Below, one piece after another: positions 25,101 to 40,100 of a stretch of 45,661 nt of DNA. The stretch comes from Phoronis ovalis (taxonomy: Eukaryota > Phoronida > Phoronidae), in contig JAOXYB010042503.1 in the NCBI GenBank assembly GCA_028565635.1, forward strand, positions 1-45,661, in the 5' to 3' direction. The position numbers and the translations under genes were made by a program. How positions within the stretch are numbered: position 1 is the stretch's first letter; the number at the start of each line of letters is the position of its first letter. The notes under the pieces are model-generated. The model made no database searches, was not told the DNA's origin, and saw only the letters and a program-made list of their open reading frames with translations.

Positions 25101-28100
25101 AACAAAAACAAGTGAAACAGTGCACAATACATGTACATACCACAACAGTTTCACCGAAGGCTCTCTCAGGTTCTTCTACTGTTGGTGTTGTTGCAGGTGT
25201 TGTATTTGGGCTCGGCTCACCATATACTAGTTCATTTTCATCTAATATAAAGTCTGTGTCATCACTATCTGAACCATGAGAGTCCTTCAAGACACAGTAA
25301 ATAAAACTAAAGAACTGTAATTTACTTTCCAACTATGAATCACCTGGCTACAGATTGCTAGAATTTTCAGTTGATTTGAGAAATTGTTGCATAACTGGTA
25401 GATAAGGAAAAGTATATGATCTGGTAACGAGACAAGTTAAACTTTCTTTATAAGCAAACAAAACAGAAACAAGTAAAGAACAATAACCATAACAGTTGTT
25501 GATATGGTTGGTAAAATAATAACAGATACTATGACAAGAATATTCACAGTACTCACTTGTGACATTTGCTTTTCTGTGGTTAATAGTAATGCCAAACGAT
25601 AGCAACATAGAGGACATGTTTCTGTTAATAGAGGCCTACTGTGTGTAAGCAAAGGCTTCATGAATCTGAAAATAACATCAGTGAGAAAAGACCATTATAC
25701 AATAGTAGGGCAACACTGTAGTTATGAATGCATTAACCGTTAAAGGCAGACATCATAGCTATTTTGTAAATATAAACATTTATTTGCTGAAAACATATAC
25801 CAACAGGAAATCTTGTATAATTCTAATGTTCTACCACATAGTCTTCTAGGAACAGAAATGAATCAAATCCATTAAAATTACCTCTCTCATAGTTTTCTGC
25901 AATTCCTTCGGCTATCATTACAGGCAGTGAAATATAACTAATTCTTTATCAGTGGAATAAAAACTACAACACACTGTGAACAAGATCTTAAGCAAATATA
26001 GCGTTAAAATGTTAAACCACATTTATCATGTAGAAACTGCTCTTACTGTAAAGCTGCAGAAGTTTGATCTAGCTTACCTAGTGTCAAAATAATACCATCC
26101 TCTTACTACTATACTAGCCTTTTCGTAATTAGTAGAATGTGCCCTTACTTCTGAAGGCTGGGGTTGATCTGGTGCCTGGGAAAAGGAACAAATAAAATAG
26201 CATTATACAAACTAAAGTTATGCAATGTATGACAATGCAGGATAAACATTTGGTAAGTTTTACGTTCTGTTCACAATGAGGCTGGCTTACATTACGTTTG
26301 GCAATAAACTGCATCATGGTCTGTAGCAGGAAGTCTGGCATTGGGTACCAATAACAGACCAAATTGAAAGCTGTTTTAAAAGACCAAGGGTTATTATTGC
26401 AGTTTAAAAACAGTAATTACACATGCAGCTGAAATATTCGTGACCTATGGAGGTTTACTTAATACAAATTATCAACACTCCAAAATCTAATTCCATTGTA
26501 CACTATTGTAAGAAAAACTGTTTTTTTGCCACATGCATGAATAGTAAATTCATACAAAAGCTGAAGATAAATTTAATGCATTGGTGTTATTATAGTGACT
26601 TTTAACAACGATGATGTGTATAGCAACTGATTTTGTTACATACTGTACTTGCATGCATATGTGAATTGCCCATTTTTGGGTAACAGGATCTTCTCCCGTA
26701 CATTTACTGACAATTTTTTAAAAACTGAGTAAATTACGAATATATCACACTTCACAATTTTTTTTAGGATGAAGTTTCACTGAAAGTTTGGGATCTGGGA
26801 GAATATCACACAGAATGCCAGTGTATGAATACCATGTCTTTGGACTGAAGTTGTTGTCTTGCATTAATCATGCAACAGTAAACCCAGTATTTAAAGTATA
26901 TCAACATAAGGACACCACATGAATGCAGTAAGACAAGTTCATTCTTCTTGCAAAAAAGCCACACCTCCAAACTAATAGTAGCAAAAAGCTTTTTCAGAAG
27001 AAAAGGGAGATTAAAAAAAAATAATACTCTACGATTACTCAAACGTTTTAGAAACATGAATAAACCCATGCTTGGAGAAAAGAAATTTAGTACATTAACA
27101 TAAACATTAAAACAAACATTCTCAAGAGACAAAGATAAGAGCATTCAGTTATCAACAAACCGAATTCTGGTTGTTGTCATGGTTATCTGGATCAACCTGG
27201 CCTGATTCAGTCATAGTGCTATATTTTTTCTGCTTTGCAATTGCCTGCATAATAAAAACATCACAAAATGAAAATCATTACACACAGAATGTACTTAAGT
27301 AACTTTTAAAACAACCAAATCCAGCTTGGCTTGATTTAACTGAGAACTCACGATACACTGTTAACTTAAATAGGGATAATTTCACTCCATCAACATTGAT
27401 TCAGTACAAGAAAATACAGAGATAGGGGATACCAGCAGCTCCTCCATTAATAAAATAAACATCTGGTTGGAAATGAAAATACTTCACTAACCTCTGGTGT
27501 CAGCTCAAGCATGAAAAACACTATTGTCACAAGAGTATAAATACATGCTGCACCATATTCTTGCACAAATAAACACATGTATGCTCTCATTCCCTATTAG
27601 ATCTAATAACAGCATGTTTAATGTGCAGTACTTATATGTGCAGGAATATGTTACTATTAATAACTCGACTCAACCAATTAATGTAGTGAGTTTTAAAGAA
27701 AGTTACAAAAACAACATGCCATAAAGTTTAATACAGGAAATGCAATGAGAAGCCATACAGATACCATTTCATATCTTTTGCTTTAGGTTCTTTTTTTTAA
27801 AAGAGGAACATCCCTTTGTAGTTTACTGAATTGTTTTTTTTATATGGTACCTATATATCTTTACTCAGTGTTAAAGGATACCTACACCAAACTGCCTAAA
27901 AATAATGAAACAATACATACACTATGTACTATTGTCCCACTTACTGTGCGCACAGCCTGGAAGTTCTGTGGTTCTGTATCGTCCTCAACACCAACTCTAC
28001 AACAAAAAGCTACAAATGAATTTCAAAAATGTGGATTGTGCTAGAAAGAATTGTAACTGGAGCTATGAATGTGTTGAGATACAAAATGTTCACTGATTCT

Positions 28101-31100
28101 GTTATTATTGATAAAGGTAAGCAATAGGTTGATTACAATGAAATTTCATATATGTTGATTTACATCCAAATCTTAAACTCATTGTGTCTACTGGACACCC
28201 ACTTTGTTTTTCAGAGATGTTAACATTCCGACATAATGGTAGTTCTGCAGGATATCAGTCCATCATTTTTTCATCTGCAATAAAATCTTGCTGGGATAAA
28301 ATTTAATTAATTATGAGCATTGTTAAAAAGTGCACCCTTCAGAGAATCCTACATCCATGTCAGTAGTGAGATTTTACTTACCTTATTTTTAACCACTGTA
28401 ACATCTGTGTTGTAAAACCTCCACAGAGTATTACAGTTGATATCACAATAATTAAAGTTGTAGTGAAAATTATTTGCCTAGTTTCTGAAGCTGTATTTCT
28501 AATTGATAAAGCAAATGCTATAGCTCCTCTTAAACCTGGAAAATGATAAATTTAAATACAAATTACATATTAGCTGTAACAGCTAAACTAACTCCTAAAT
28601 GTACTGTCTTATTTAAAACTGATACGAAAACATACAATTAAGAAAGAAAACTCCTAAATGTACTGTCTTATTTAAAAAGTATGCAAAAACATATAATTTA
28701 CAAAGAAAACATTTACTTGCAAAATTATGCCTTTTTTGAAGCAAAACATGCCCTCGCAGACTATTTTACTGCAGTCTGCGTCTGCATACCACTAGTCATG
28801 TCAAACATGACAAAAGACAAAATTATGCTTATTGTCATGTTTGTGACAATACAAACGCATATTCTGAAGTTAAAAAGCAGCTGGTGGTTTACAATTACCC
28901 AGCAAACTTAGATTGCAAATAGCTTAACAATGCCTTAATATACACAGCAGCTGCTTATTTCCTCCTAAATACATGACCATTCCATCACAAGTGCAAGTAC
29001 AAGTCAGACGAAGAGCACTGTACAATATGTAACCTAAGCGGTACATTGATGCAAACTGTATTTTGTAATGTACCTGAGAACATCATCATATGTTGCATAT
29101 TCATAGTAATCTTATTTCTTCTTCTTCCCAGGTTAATTAAGAATGATAGTGGATAGATATTAACAGCTCTAGCTACGATAATTGCAAACTGATATTACTG
29201 TCAAGGATTCAGAAGAAATGGATTTTGATATTAGATGGAAGAATCAAGTCTAATGGATATATTGCAGAATCCACTAATATATGTCAATCTTTTGTGCTAC
29301 CTCAAGATTGTATTCAATCTATATTGAAAACTGCTAATGATATGTGTATAATTACAAACAATATACAACAGAAATAAGTATACAGGCACACAACTCAAAT
29401 AGACTTATGTCACTACATGACTTGTAATAATACAACTGAGTACAATGCACACATATTCAAGCAGACTTGGTGTTACACAAGGAATGCTATGAATAGCATG
29501 ACATCACTTTAAATCTAAAGCGTTCAAAAGGATACAATGCCAGTAAATATGAAACCAGGTTCCCACTGGTGCTTTTGGAATGTAAAGGTTGATACACCAA
29601 TGTATGTAAAGACAAAATTTTCAGATAAAAAGTTTAACAGCTCAAACACCTGAAACAAATAAGATCATTATGTAATAAGGTGAAAACTTCAAATGTAATT
29701 ACTGAAAAGGATAAAATATTAAAGCTGCATAATATTGTACAGTTGTCATTTACTTCTATTTATCCAAAGCAGCTGTCTCCCCAAACCAGCATATATATTT
29801 CAACAAATGAAACAGAATCTATATTGTGAAGCCCTACGTCTTTTAGCAAGGTCAAAATAATGGAACACTTGCAAATAAAAATGATGGCTACTGAGCTGTG
29901 ACATGAAAGGTTATCATTCTTTGTTTGAAGTCAAAGAAATTTCATGCTTTTTTCCATAAGGCGTAAATTTTATTGATATTCACAAATACTAGAACTTATA
30001 TAACTACTAAATTACTGAACAAAATACATCAAGGTTACAATCCTTGGGAATCCCTGGTGGAGGCAAGCAACAGCACAAATTCATCAACGGTTGTCATCAT
30101 GTTCAAAGTTTGTGTGTAATATTTACATATGCTCGTTGTTACTTAAAATATATTGTATTAATTTTGCCCTTATTGAATGAACATTTATGTCAGTTTCATA
30201 ATCTATGATAAAAGCTTGAAGCTGACCCTCCATTCAGTTGTGCTGCTATGACTAGGTCTGGTGTGTGTACAAGTGTCGTGAACAGTTGGTATCATATATA
30301 TAGATATACTTATATAATTATATAATATAATATAATATTATGTATCTGTCCAAAATTAAATTGAGTTTTAAATAATTTATATTTATACAGTTAGCATGGC
30401 ATTATATAATATACTTATAACAAAAAAAATAATTTGTACAACTGAGAACCTCTCACCTGTCTTGTTCTTGCTTTAGATTCTGTAGATAAGTTATTATAGG
30501 TGTAATGAGCTTGACATATTCCACAAAATAAAACTGCCACTATGCCTACAAAACACAGTAAAACAAACGTTTACCAGCACATATGCAGGGAAATCCAAAA
30601 CTGTATGTTGACCATTTCCTAAATTGAATTAATGGCAAGAAAAGTTAATTGCTTGGAGACACATTTACACATAAGGAATTTCAATTTTTCATTACCTTGA
30701 ACCATTGATGCTTAACTAATTCCGCTAAGTCACATTTTATTTCCTGGTTAATTGCAAAATGCAATCTAAGAATCTATATTTTTGCATTTGCGATTGAAAT
30801 GCATCTCTAATTGCATATCAGCTGCAAAGCAGAACACATTTCAATTGCAGTTACAGAGAAGACAGTTCTGTGTGCTGCAGGTATCTCAGCACAGGTAACT
30901 GATGCATGAATTATCTTGTGCATAATGGGTTATTAGCAAAAGTACAATTATAGGAACAAAAAAAGTAAGAATTTTAGGAGGAGACCTGTACAATACTTCA
31001 TGTAATAGGTATTTAGGACTGTTCTGCTTTCTGTATACAGGGGAGGAAGGCACTTTTTAGAAAACCCACCACCCATAATATGTTTAATGCTTTATTACAT

Positions 31101-34100
31101 ACTATTTATTATATGTATGTTAATTGATTAGAAATCCACCATGCATACTTATTTTACTGAAGTGCCTCCCATCCACTAACAGCGGTACAACCCTTCATGA
31201 AATTTGTACATTTTACTGCAAATTAATATTAATAATATAGTCCATGTCATGCAGTCATTACAGTTTAAACAAAATGTTACCAAATTTTCTTTGAATCTGT
31301 TATTCATCACAGTAATAAGTCAAATCTAATAACATATCCAGCATGTAGCAATTTCTTTATAACTGTAAAATCAAAGCAAAATTACCACCGTTTAAAATAT
31401 GCACTGACTCACCAGTTAGACCGGCTGACTCAGCTGCTAAAAAAGATCCGTATGACATCAGAAAGAATAAAGATGTTTCGAGTAATGGATATTCACTGAT
31501 TTTTGTGTACTTGGTTAGGTACAGTGTGTTTAAGGAAAATTCTTTACACAAGTTCAGTCTCAAAAAAATTAGAACTACAATCTGTTATAAAGTAGATATT
31601 TACAAATTTATGAAAATACATAGGGTTAAGGTATCGCTTGAGCTTTTGCTCAGAATGTATAATTCAAAAATAAATAAATGCTTCCGGTACTTTCTTTGCA
31701 TACAATAACTTGTGCAAAAATGGGACAAGTTAGCATTTTCCAGTAAGAAAATGTATTTTTTTAAACATATTAAAGGATATGATTGCCGTAAGGCACCCTA
31801 TGAATGATCCAATAGCAAATGACCCAAAGAAGATTCCAAGGAAATTTCCAATTGCTCGAAGTATAGCCATATAATCAAATTCTCCGCCAACATTTACATT
31901 TTTTCCAAACTGTTCAACTGTCCTGGAAAAACAAATTAAGAACTCTGAAGAAACACCAGCAATAAACACTGAATTTTTCATCTTTAAAACCATATAACAA
32001 AAATTGCTCGATTTCAAAATTGGCACAACAAATTAAAGTCAATGTTGAGAGATTTGAATACAACTTACCGTGCTAGAACAATAGCAACAGCATCATTGAG
32101 TACACTTTCACCAAAAATGCAAGCGTAAAGATCAACATCCACATTCAAATCATGAAAAATTGCTAGAACTGTCACTGAAAAACATTTATACACAGGAATT
32201 AAAATAGCAGAATACAGGGAAATTTTGTACAGCGGTTATGTGGACCTCTTGAACATCGGGCCTGGTCTTTCCTGATGGGTGACCGTGTTGGCACAATGGG
32301 GCCTTTTTCTTGACTATCGGGAGGTTGCCTTTGATCAGTTATGGTAATAGTCAGTACAAGCCAGACAGTGTACTCCTGGGGGACCACTTTCTATGTAAGT
32401 CAATACAGGGGAGCTCCATCTAAAAGGTGTAGATTTTTCATCATTTTAATTCTAGATAGGAGCAGATTTTTCACATTTTCTATCCATCTAGTTCAGAAAA
32501 GGAGGGGATGTTTTAAGCTTTCAGCTCAAATTATTATTTTGGCTTACAGATACAGGAAAGGGGATGGATTTTTTGCCTTTTCAGTCCAGGAAAGGAGTGG
32601 GATTTTACAACTTTTTAGTTAAAGAAAGGTGCGTTGGAGGTGCGGACTGAACCTCCTGTATGCAATATTGGGAAGTGATCCCCCTGGAGTATACTTGGCA
32701 TACCACGATATCCATATTGTAGGTGGATTATACTCTTTCTATGAGCAGTCGTGTCCTAGCCAAATTATTATAATTATTACAGTGCCATTTAAGCACTTTA
32801 GTGATTTTATTTTAGTTCTTAATTTAATATTTGAAGATATCATGATGCTAACTTTTGATTTGTCTAAAAGTTACAAGTTTGTATTTCCTATATTTTAGAA
32901 CTTAAGTCACATATATACACATTTAGCAATGCAATTCAGGAGAATCTTTCACAAGTTAGCAGTGTAGCTTTACCTGGATCAGTAGCTGAGATTAAAGCTC
33001 CAAAAAATAGACAATCTGTTATACCCATTTTAGTGCTTACAATGGGCATGAGCCTTGTAAAACCATACACAATACCTCTGAAAGTATACAATATACAGTA
33101 CTAAAAAGCATCCTATACACAAATGCAATTAGCAGAATACTATGGTAACATAAATTTGGTGTTGAATTAAATAATGCTACCAGCTGATCATTATTATTTC
33201 CCATGTGCCAGCATGCTTCACTGTGGACATGCAGTAGAGTCTCAGCTGGGAATGAAGCTGCGGACAGAAGTAATTTTTTTGGAATAAACGTACTATGGGG
33301 CTACTGTACTTGCAACCTGCGTAGTTTTGTTGTAATTTCTCAGACAATACATTTGCAATAGAAGTTTAATCGACATTGTCCGATTGGCAGACATCGGACG
33401 CAACGTCGGGTGAAGTGTTTTGTTGAGGCATGTTATTTCGAACTTGAAATCGGCGAGGTAGCTGATCGTGAAAGGTAAATTTGTGCGCGCAGTGTCAATT
33501 CATTCAAATTGTACCAAAACGAATTAGCAACGTATGGTGGCTTTTTGTAGAGGATTATCTCGACTTTCCAAAAAAGTTTATATTATTTAAATGCTATGTT
33601 TAGATTTCCAAACGTCACTAAAAAACTAAAGTTGTCCGTTGATTTTCTGAAGAGTCATATTCTCGAAAAATGTATTCTTATTCAAAAACTAGCAATGCTT
33701 GATCTACATTTCGTCATGTATCTTCTGGCCATGTGTCTGTGATATTTGTCGTATTGGTTTTTCCATTCATTTTACCAGTACTAAAAGTAGGATTAATGTC
33801 TGACCTTTCTATTAAGAGCACTTGCTAACTTGGGGCACGTGCTCCGCGTGCAATTTCGCGGCATCCATAAATAGTTCCTGCTTGATCGACAAAACTGTTA
33901 CTTGTTGAGCGTTTAAAATCAGTATAAAATACATTACTTTTTTATTGTCTACGTTTTTAATGTTGTTTTTTTTCCAGCCATTTATGCCAGAACAATTAGA
34001 TTAGCAAAAACTGTAAAAAACTGGCAGAAAATGTATATTTTATTAAATTATTTAAACGTAAAACAAATACGTTATTCAAACCAGACTAATGCTTTATTTT

Positions 34101-37100
34101 TGTTTTGAAACACTTGTAAATATCAAAGAAATGTTGACAGAAAACAAAGGAAAAAAAATATCAAAACCAGTTAATAAATTGTTATATTTCCAAAGTTTCA
34201 TTGTATGAAGTTGTATGAAAAAATTCATTTGCAGTAGCTAAACAAAGCGACTACTGTACTCGATAACTGTGGCAAATGCCATATTTTCTTGTACTGTAAA
34301 TAAATTTACAAATAAATGTATGCTGTTATGTGGTCTGCAAGTATGTATGACAAGACAATTGTTATCAGTTGACAGGAGGTAATGTTAAATAAATACCAAT
34401 TAATATTGTATTAGTTTTTTTGTATTTACAATGTTATATTGCCAACAGTTCATTGAAGCAAATAAATTTACAGCTTACAAATATCCTATATCAAGTTTTC
34501 TTTTAAGACAACCAGTTTAAAATTTCTTCCTATATAAATGAAACATGACATTTTTTTTATAATGAACTGACCATATTAGAATAAGTTAGAAATCTTGTCA
34601 CTACTGTTTGTATACAGCTGAGAAAAGGTACCACTGATTGGAACTAAATTCTGACTTAAGATATACAACAGTATATATTTGGCATTTTCAGAAATGACTA
34701 GTAATTCACAAAGAAAACTTGACAATAAAGGACAGTGCAAGAATATTTAAACTGAATTATGTAATGTCCCTCTTTAGACAGTTTAGAAATTACATTTATG
34801 AGCTGGTTATTGCATGTTGGTCAGTCTTTAGAGTAGTAGCTTCTGTTGAGAACGAGTGGTATAGCAACAAGGCACAGCATCGTAGACTAAGAGTTCTATG
34901 TGTCTAATAGAAATAGTACTTATTTCCTTTCGAGTGCAGATCAGACAAGCCAGAAGCCAAAAGATGTTAAAATTATAAGTATTTCAAACAGCCAGGTGTT
35001 GGTATCCAGTTTTCCACTTTTCTGTGACCACAGTACCCTTAAAAAATATTAAACATAAATTAACGAAATATAATTATTCAAACAATTTAGGCAGAAATAT
35101 TAACTAAGGCTTATCTCAAAATTGTGTACAACTTTCATTTTAGTGCTATTGACATCTTAAAGCATCATTCAAAATTTGATGGGAATTTCAAAAATTTAGT
35201 CTTGTAAAGATCTACCAAAAACTTATTACTATCAGCAATTTTTGCATTTGTCAAATGGTTCTCTATTTAAATATTTGTTATTTAACCCTGTTCAAATTCA
35301 GTCTTGGGGTCTAACGAGAAAGAGGACTTTGAGACATACTAACATTTTTCTATATCGAGTAACAAGCTAACCGGGATCCCTAGGTAGTACCAATATCCAG
35401 GCAGAAAGCAGAAGTCTACTACTACAGCAGTAAAATGGGTCTGTTAAAAAATAAGCTGCTTAAAAAACAAACTTTGTTTAGAAAGGGGTAAATCATTTTA
35501 GCAAATCTGTACTATTAAATACTAAAATAGTAATACTAACTTACTAAGTATGCGCTTCCGGGTCCCTCCCAGCTTCCGTTCAGTTTTTCATGTTTATAGG
35601 CAAATTGAATACAGCCCCTAGGCGTCCCATCCCGACTGCATGTGGGGATACCTTTACACATGCATATAGTGTTTTAATATACAATCAGAAAACTTTCTTA
35701 ATCGGGCCAGAAAAATTACCAGTATTGACTCTATATTGCATTGGCTTCATTTGCTACAGAACAGTTAATGTACAGCAGTAGCCGACTTACCTTACTAGAA
35801 GTACTTCTCCGAAATACACTTAACGATGGATATTTCTCTGTCTTTTCTGTATATAGATTTAATCCTATGCTCAGATCAGAACGAATGCAAAAACATCGGG
35901 TCGATCAAGCGGGAAATTTTATAACTTTACCGACTCATTTTTAGAGGGGGTGACCGGCTTAAAGAACAATAAAATATTAAATCCCCGAGTGCAAATAAAA
36001 CACAAAGTTGCAAGTTTTACTTACCATTTATTTTATCGACAGAAAGAAAAGAACTATATATTTATTTATCCACTCATTATTTTGTTTAAAATACATCGTG
36101 ACTCCTAATACATAACCCCATGTGTCTTGTAATTTAATGAATCAACCCCTTGTGAGAGACTGTAAAATTACTCGTTGGTGGGATTGTGTAGTAATATTAC
36201 ATAGAATGCTAGGGCGTGCTCATGACCACCCGCGGGAATTATTAGTGTTCTGCATTGTTTTATGCACTGAGTAACCGAAGGAACTATGTTGCGGATGAGA
36301 GCAATGTGAAGCGTAGATACTCTACTGATGGTAATTTTGTTTAGACGCTCAGTTAGGATGAAACGTGTAAGGATATAGTTTAGAGTTCAAGTTAGTGGTG
36401 TCAAAACATGAAACTTACCCGACTACAAAAAATGATACTAATGTACCCGCTAAGGCATAGGTCATAATAGCACCAAAATTTCTGAAGAAATGTTTCTAAA
36501 AAAAAAAACAAATTGAAAATAAAGATATTACGAAATGTCATATACAGTAGATAAATACTGCCAAATTAAGTTCATATACTTTTCACTATCCCTTTATGCA
36601 ACAAGTCTGATAAACAATTTTTAGTCTTTTGAAAATTAATATATACACACACACACTACACCACAACCATGCCCACATACACATATATAGTCTGTGTAAA
36701 CTAGGTGCGTGTATGTTTAACATTTTTTAATGGCATTGGAAATGTGTATGAGATGCGTTTTATTAACTTGTTTTGGGGACTTATTTTTTCTTACCCTTTT
36801 CAAACTGTAACCAGCATGGAAGATAATTGCAGGCAGCATAATATTAAAAAAGATCTCTGGATCAAAGGTGGCCTAAAAGTAAAATATCAACAGCTTTCAC
36901 AAACATATATAAACATATATATTAACTATTAATAAGCTATGAAATAGTATAAATTAAATAATGCACTCGACAAACTGATGAATTTGAGTTTTCAATATAT
37001 TTCCAATTATTTTAATATTACTAATAATTGAATTCCTGAGTAACAATATTAAAAAAGGTCATCAGTAATCATACAGTATAAAATACTACATAAAATTGAT

Positions 37101-40100
37101 TTATAATGCAAAAATACAATAAGAATCACAAGGAACTGGCACAATTCAAAAGAATATGTCCAAAAGGCAGCAATGCATTTGAATTTAAAAATAAAAACAA
37201 ATATATGTAAACAAAAGAAATCAATACTACTTTAGGAAGAAGAAGAAAACTGAATGTTTATAGTTCACTCTTTGATATTGATTTGTTACCAATGTTTTAA
37301 TCCTTGATGGCTCGAACATAAGGCCAGACTGAACAAAAAAAGCATTGTTAAATTAATTATATCGAAATACATTGTTAGCCTTATTGTAATCTTTAGACTA
37401 ATTAAATAATTTAATTTTCTATGCAAATTAGTGATAAAGTATAGATAAACAAGAAAGCTCAAAGCATGATTTTTCTAAATTTATAATACATATATTTATG
37501 TAGAGACTATTAGTGCAAAGCCAGTCAGATATATATTTAGTAATTAAGGACGATCGTTAACTAATTTGGGATATTTCTGAAATAAAAGGGCTTTTTTGAA
37601 GGTCTGATTTTGTATCACAAAATATTATTCTAATGAAAAGCAAAGTTTGCTGGAGATTTCTTTCTCATAGTATTTTTAGAATCAAATGGAACTGCAAACA
37701 TATTTTCAATGTGTTGATTATTATGATGACCACAAACTTTTAAAATTACGTAACTTTAAAATGATATAACTCAGTGGAAGCAGCAATATACTGTCTGATT
37801 TTTGGCATGTATTTGCTCACACTGATCTTTATTTGCAACATTTGATGCCGTTAATCTTTTAATGGACAAGGACACTGCCTGCAATTCTTAAATATTTTTA
37901 AACGTCAAAAAAGATTAAAGGCATCAAACGTTGTGATTGAAGGAAATGTAGATTTCTATTATAATTTTAGTTATTTAACTAACAATAATGTTGAGCTTTC
38001 GTCTAGTTATTTCCATTTAAATGTCAATGAGATTGAAATAACTATAAAATATAAATATAAATATGTATATGTGTCTGCATATGCGTACCCATATCCATAC
38101 ACACACATAAAAAAAATATTTATTAAGTTCCTGAAAAATCAACAATTTCCAGCTGCCTGATATAGTCCCTACCCTCATATTCAACTGGCTGCTGGTGTCA
38201 ACATTGCAGCCTGCTGAGCAGATATAAAATATCTAGCAACACCATAAGATGATTTGTTTTTAAAAGTATCACAACTTAACTTTTAAATGCAAAATTTGTT
38301 ACAATTATTATTACAGAGAAATTGTCATTATACTGTTACATGATGGATTTGCAAATGTAAATATACCCATATTTTTTTTCTTGCAAATCAATATGAACAT
38401 GAGCAATCTTGAATTTGAGCCCACATATGATAGAGAGTAATTTAATTATAAAACATGTTCAATTGGTATGTTGCTGAAATTATAGATGCCCTTAATTACA
38501 TATTTGAACTGTCTGCATAACATAAACTGTTACATAAACTTTTCAATATTAATCTGTCAAGAATTAAGCACTAAAAAAAGAACACAACTGGAATTAAAAT
38601 TAAAGAGGTCCTGTGTTATCTTAGATTAAGCTGCTTTGATACCTAACTAGGTATTCATCTTTCTGTTATCAAAGTCTGAATAAGAAATGTGTTAAAAACT
38701 AACCTTTTCGCTTAATTCTCCTTTTTTCTTAGGCGATCTTGACCGTTCCTTGAATGTATAAGTGTAGTAGTATGAGGAATTGGTTGTATAATTAATAAGT
38801 TGTAACTTAATGTTGAGCGGCATATTATCTTCTGAGCGTTGATTATCTTCTGGTATTGGCAGAGTCAGGTACTGTACTGGTATATCAGCAGCAGCATAAC
38901 GGATGATGGCACCAATAATAAGACCTGGGGAAAATATATAAATAATAATAATGAGATTAAGATCAGACAACAGTGGTGACATATCAGTCATGACTTACAG
39001 AAGAAAAACGCACTGTCAGAACAAAGATCATAACTTTATGATTCGTGCAAGTCTTTACAGAATTAAGAAATTGAAACTGTACAATGTTTTCGACAACACA
39101 TTTCAGTCTTGTTGCTAGTGGTGTCTGGTGCATAAAACCGTAATCATGACAAATTTTCCCAAGAAAGTACATGAATCAACAATAATAGTTTGAATATATA
39201 TGTCACCTAGAAAAAGTTTACAAAAAAATGGTTTTGTTTTTGTCAATATACATATTATACTACCAACACACTCTTCCATTCAAATCTTTAACAACTGTTC
39301 ATAAAAATGCAAAACATCATGTTATTATTTGAAATGAAACTACTTGTTAATGTGAAAAATGTTACAAAAATCAATTTTTAAATATCAATATTCTATTTGC
39401 CAGGTCTATTTGCACTTGTAATGTTTCAGGATTATCAGTCCTGGATATATATCAGTCCTAGAATCTTTAGTAGCCATTTACATTTTATTGTGACAAAGGC
39501 ACAGGGGAAGTTTTTACGCATTTGTGAACGGAACAAACATTTTGTCGAGTGTCTAGCTGTTAGCAAAGTTTGTGTGTATGACAGCAAGGGAGTTCCAAAT
39601 GACTTTTGGGGTAGTCAAAGTTGAATTCCGATAGACAGAGAGTATCAAGAGGATGAAATCAGATGGTAGGAATTACATATTTTTCGCAGGTTTAAATTGT
39701 GGTGTTACTTCAGTTGTCACTTTAACTGTGAATTGATATCAGAGAATCAAAGAGTGTGCAGCTATTGCCTCGCAAGTCAGACTATTAAAAGGCATAGCAC
39801 GGACGTCATGAAATGAGGACCAAGGCTAAACAGCCTGTTAGCAACCCAGTTGTTGAGTATTATATGAAGACCTTTACAAGAGCTTCAAACACCTTTTCTG
39901 TCAGATCCTGTTTAAAAACAATACCCAGTCCAAATATAACTTATACAAGTTGCTCGTTGCATTATAAGTGCATCTAAGTGTCTAAATTTGATTAAAACTC
40001 TTACCATACATGATCGCGAGACCAGTTTCGTGAATAAAACGAAGCCGGTAATGTTTGAATCCCCATACTGTCAACACTGTCAGAATCAATAAACATATAA

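Noticed and set aside
26149-26175. A separate 27-base exchanger exon ending at GAA|gtaagg
   Set aside because: The frame reads straight on through 26078 into RGWYYFDTR, which matches the family, so it is one exon.
31741-31780. Exon 7 of the exchanger continuing to a GT donor in AATATGTTTAAA
   Set aside because: It gives an out-of-phase junction and sequence that does not fit the family, while the AT-AC splice restores a gap-free match.
39397-39624. 75-codon open frame in exchanger intron 1
   Set aside because: No family resemblance and no flanking splice signals that keep the exchanger frame.
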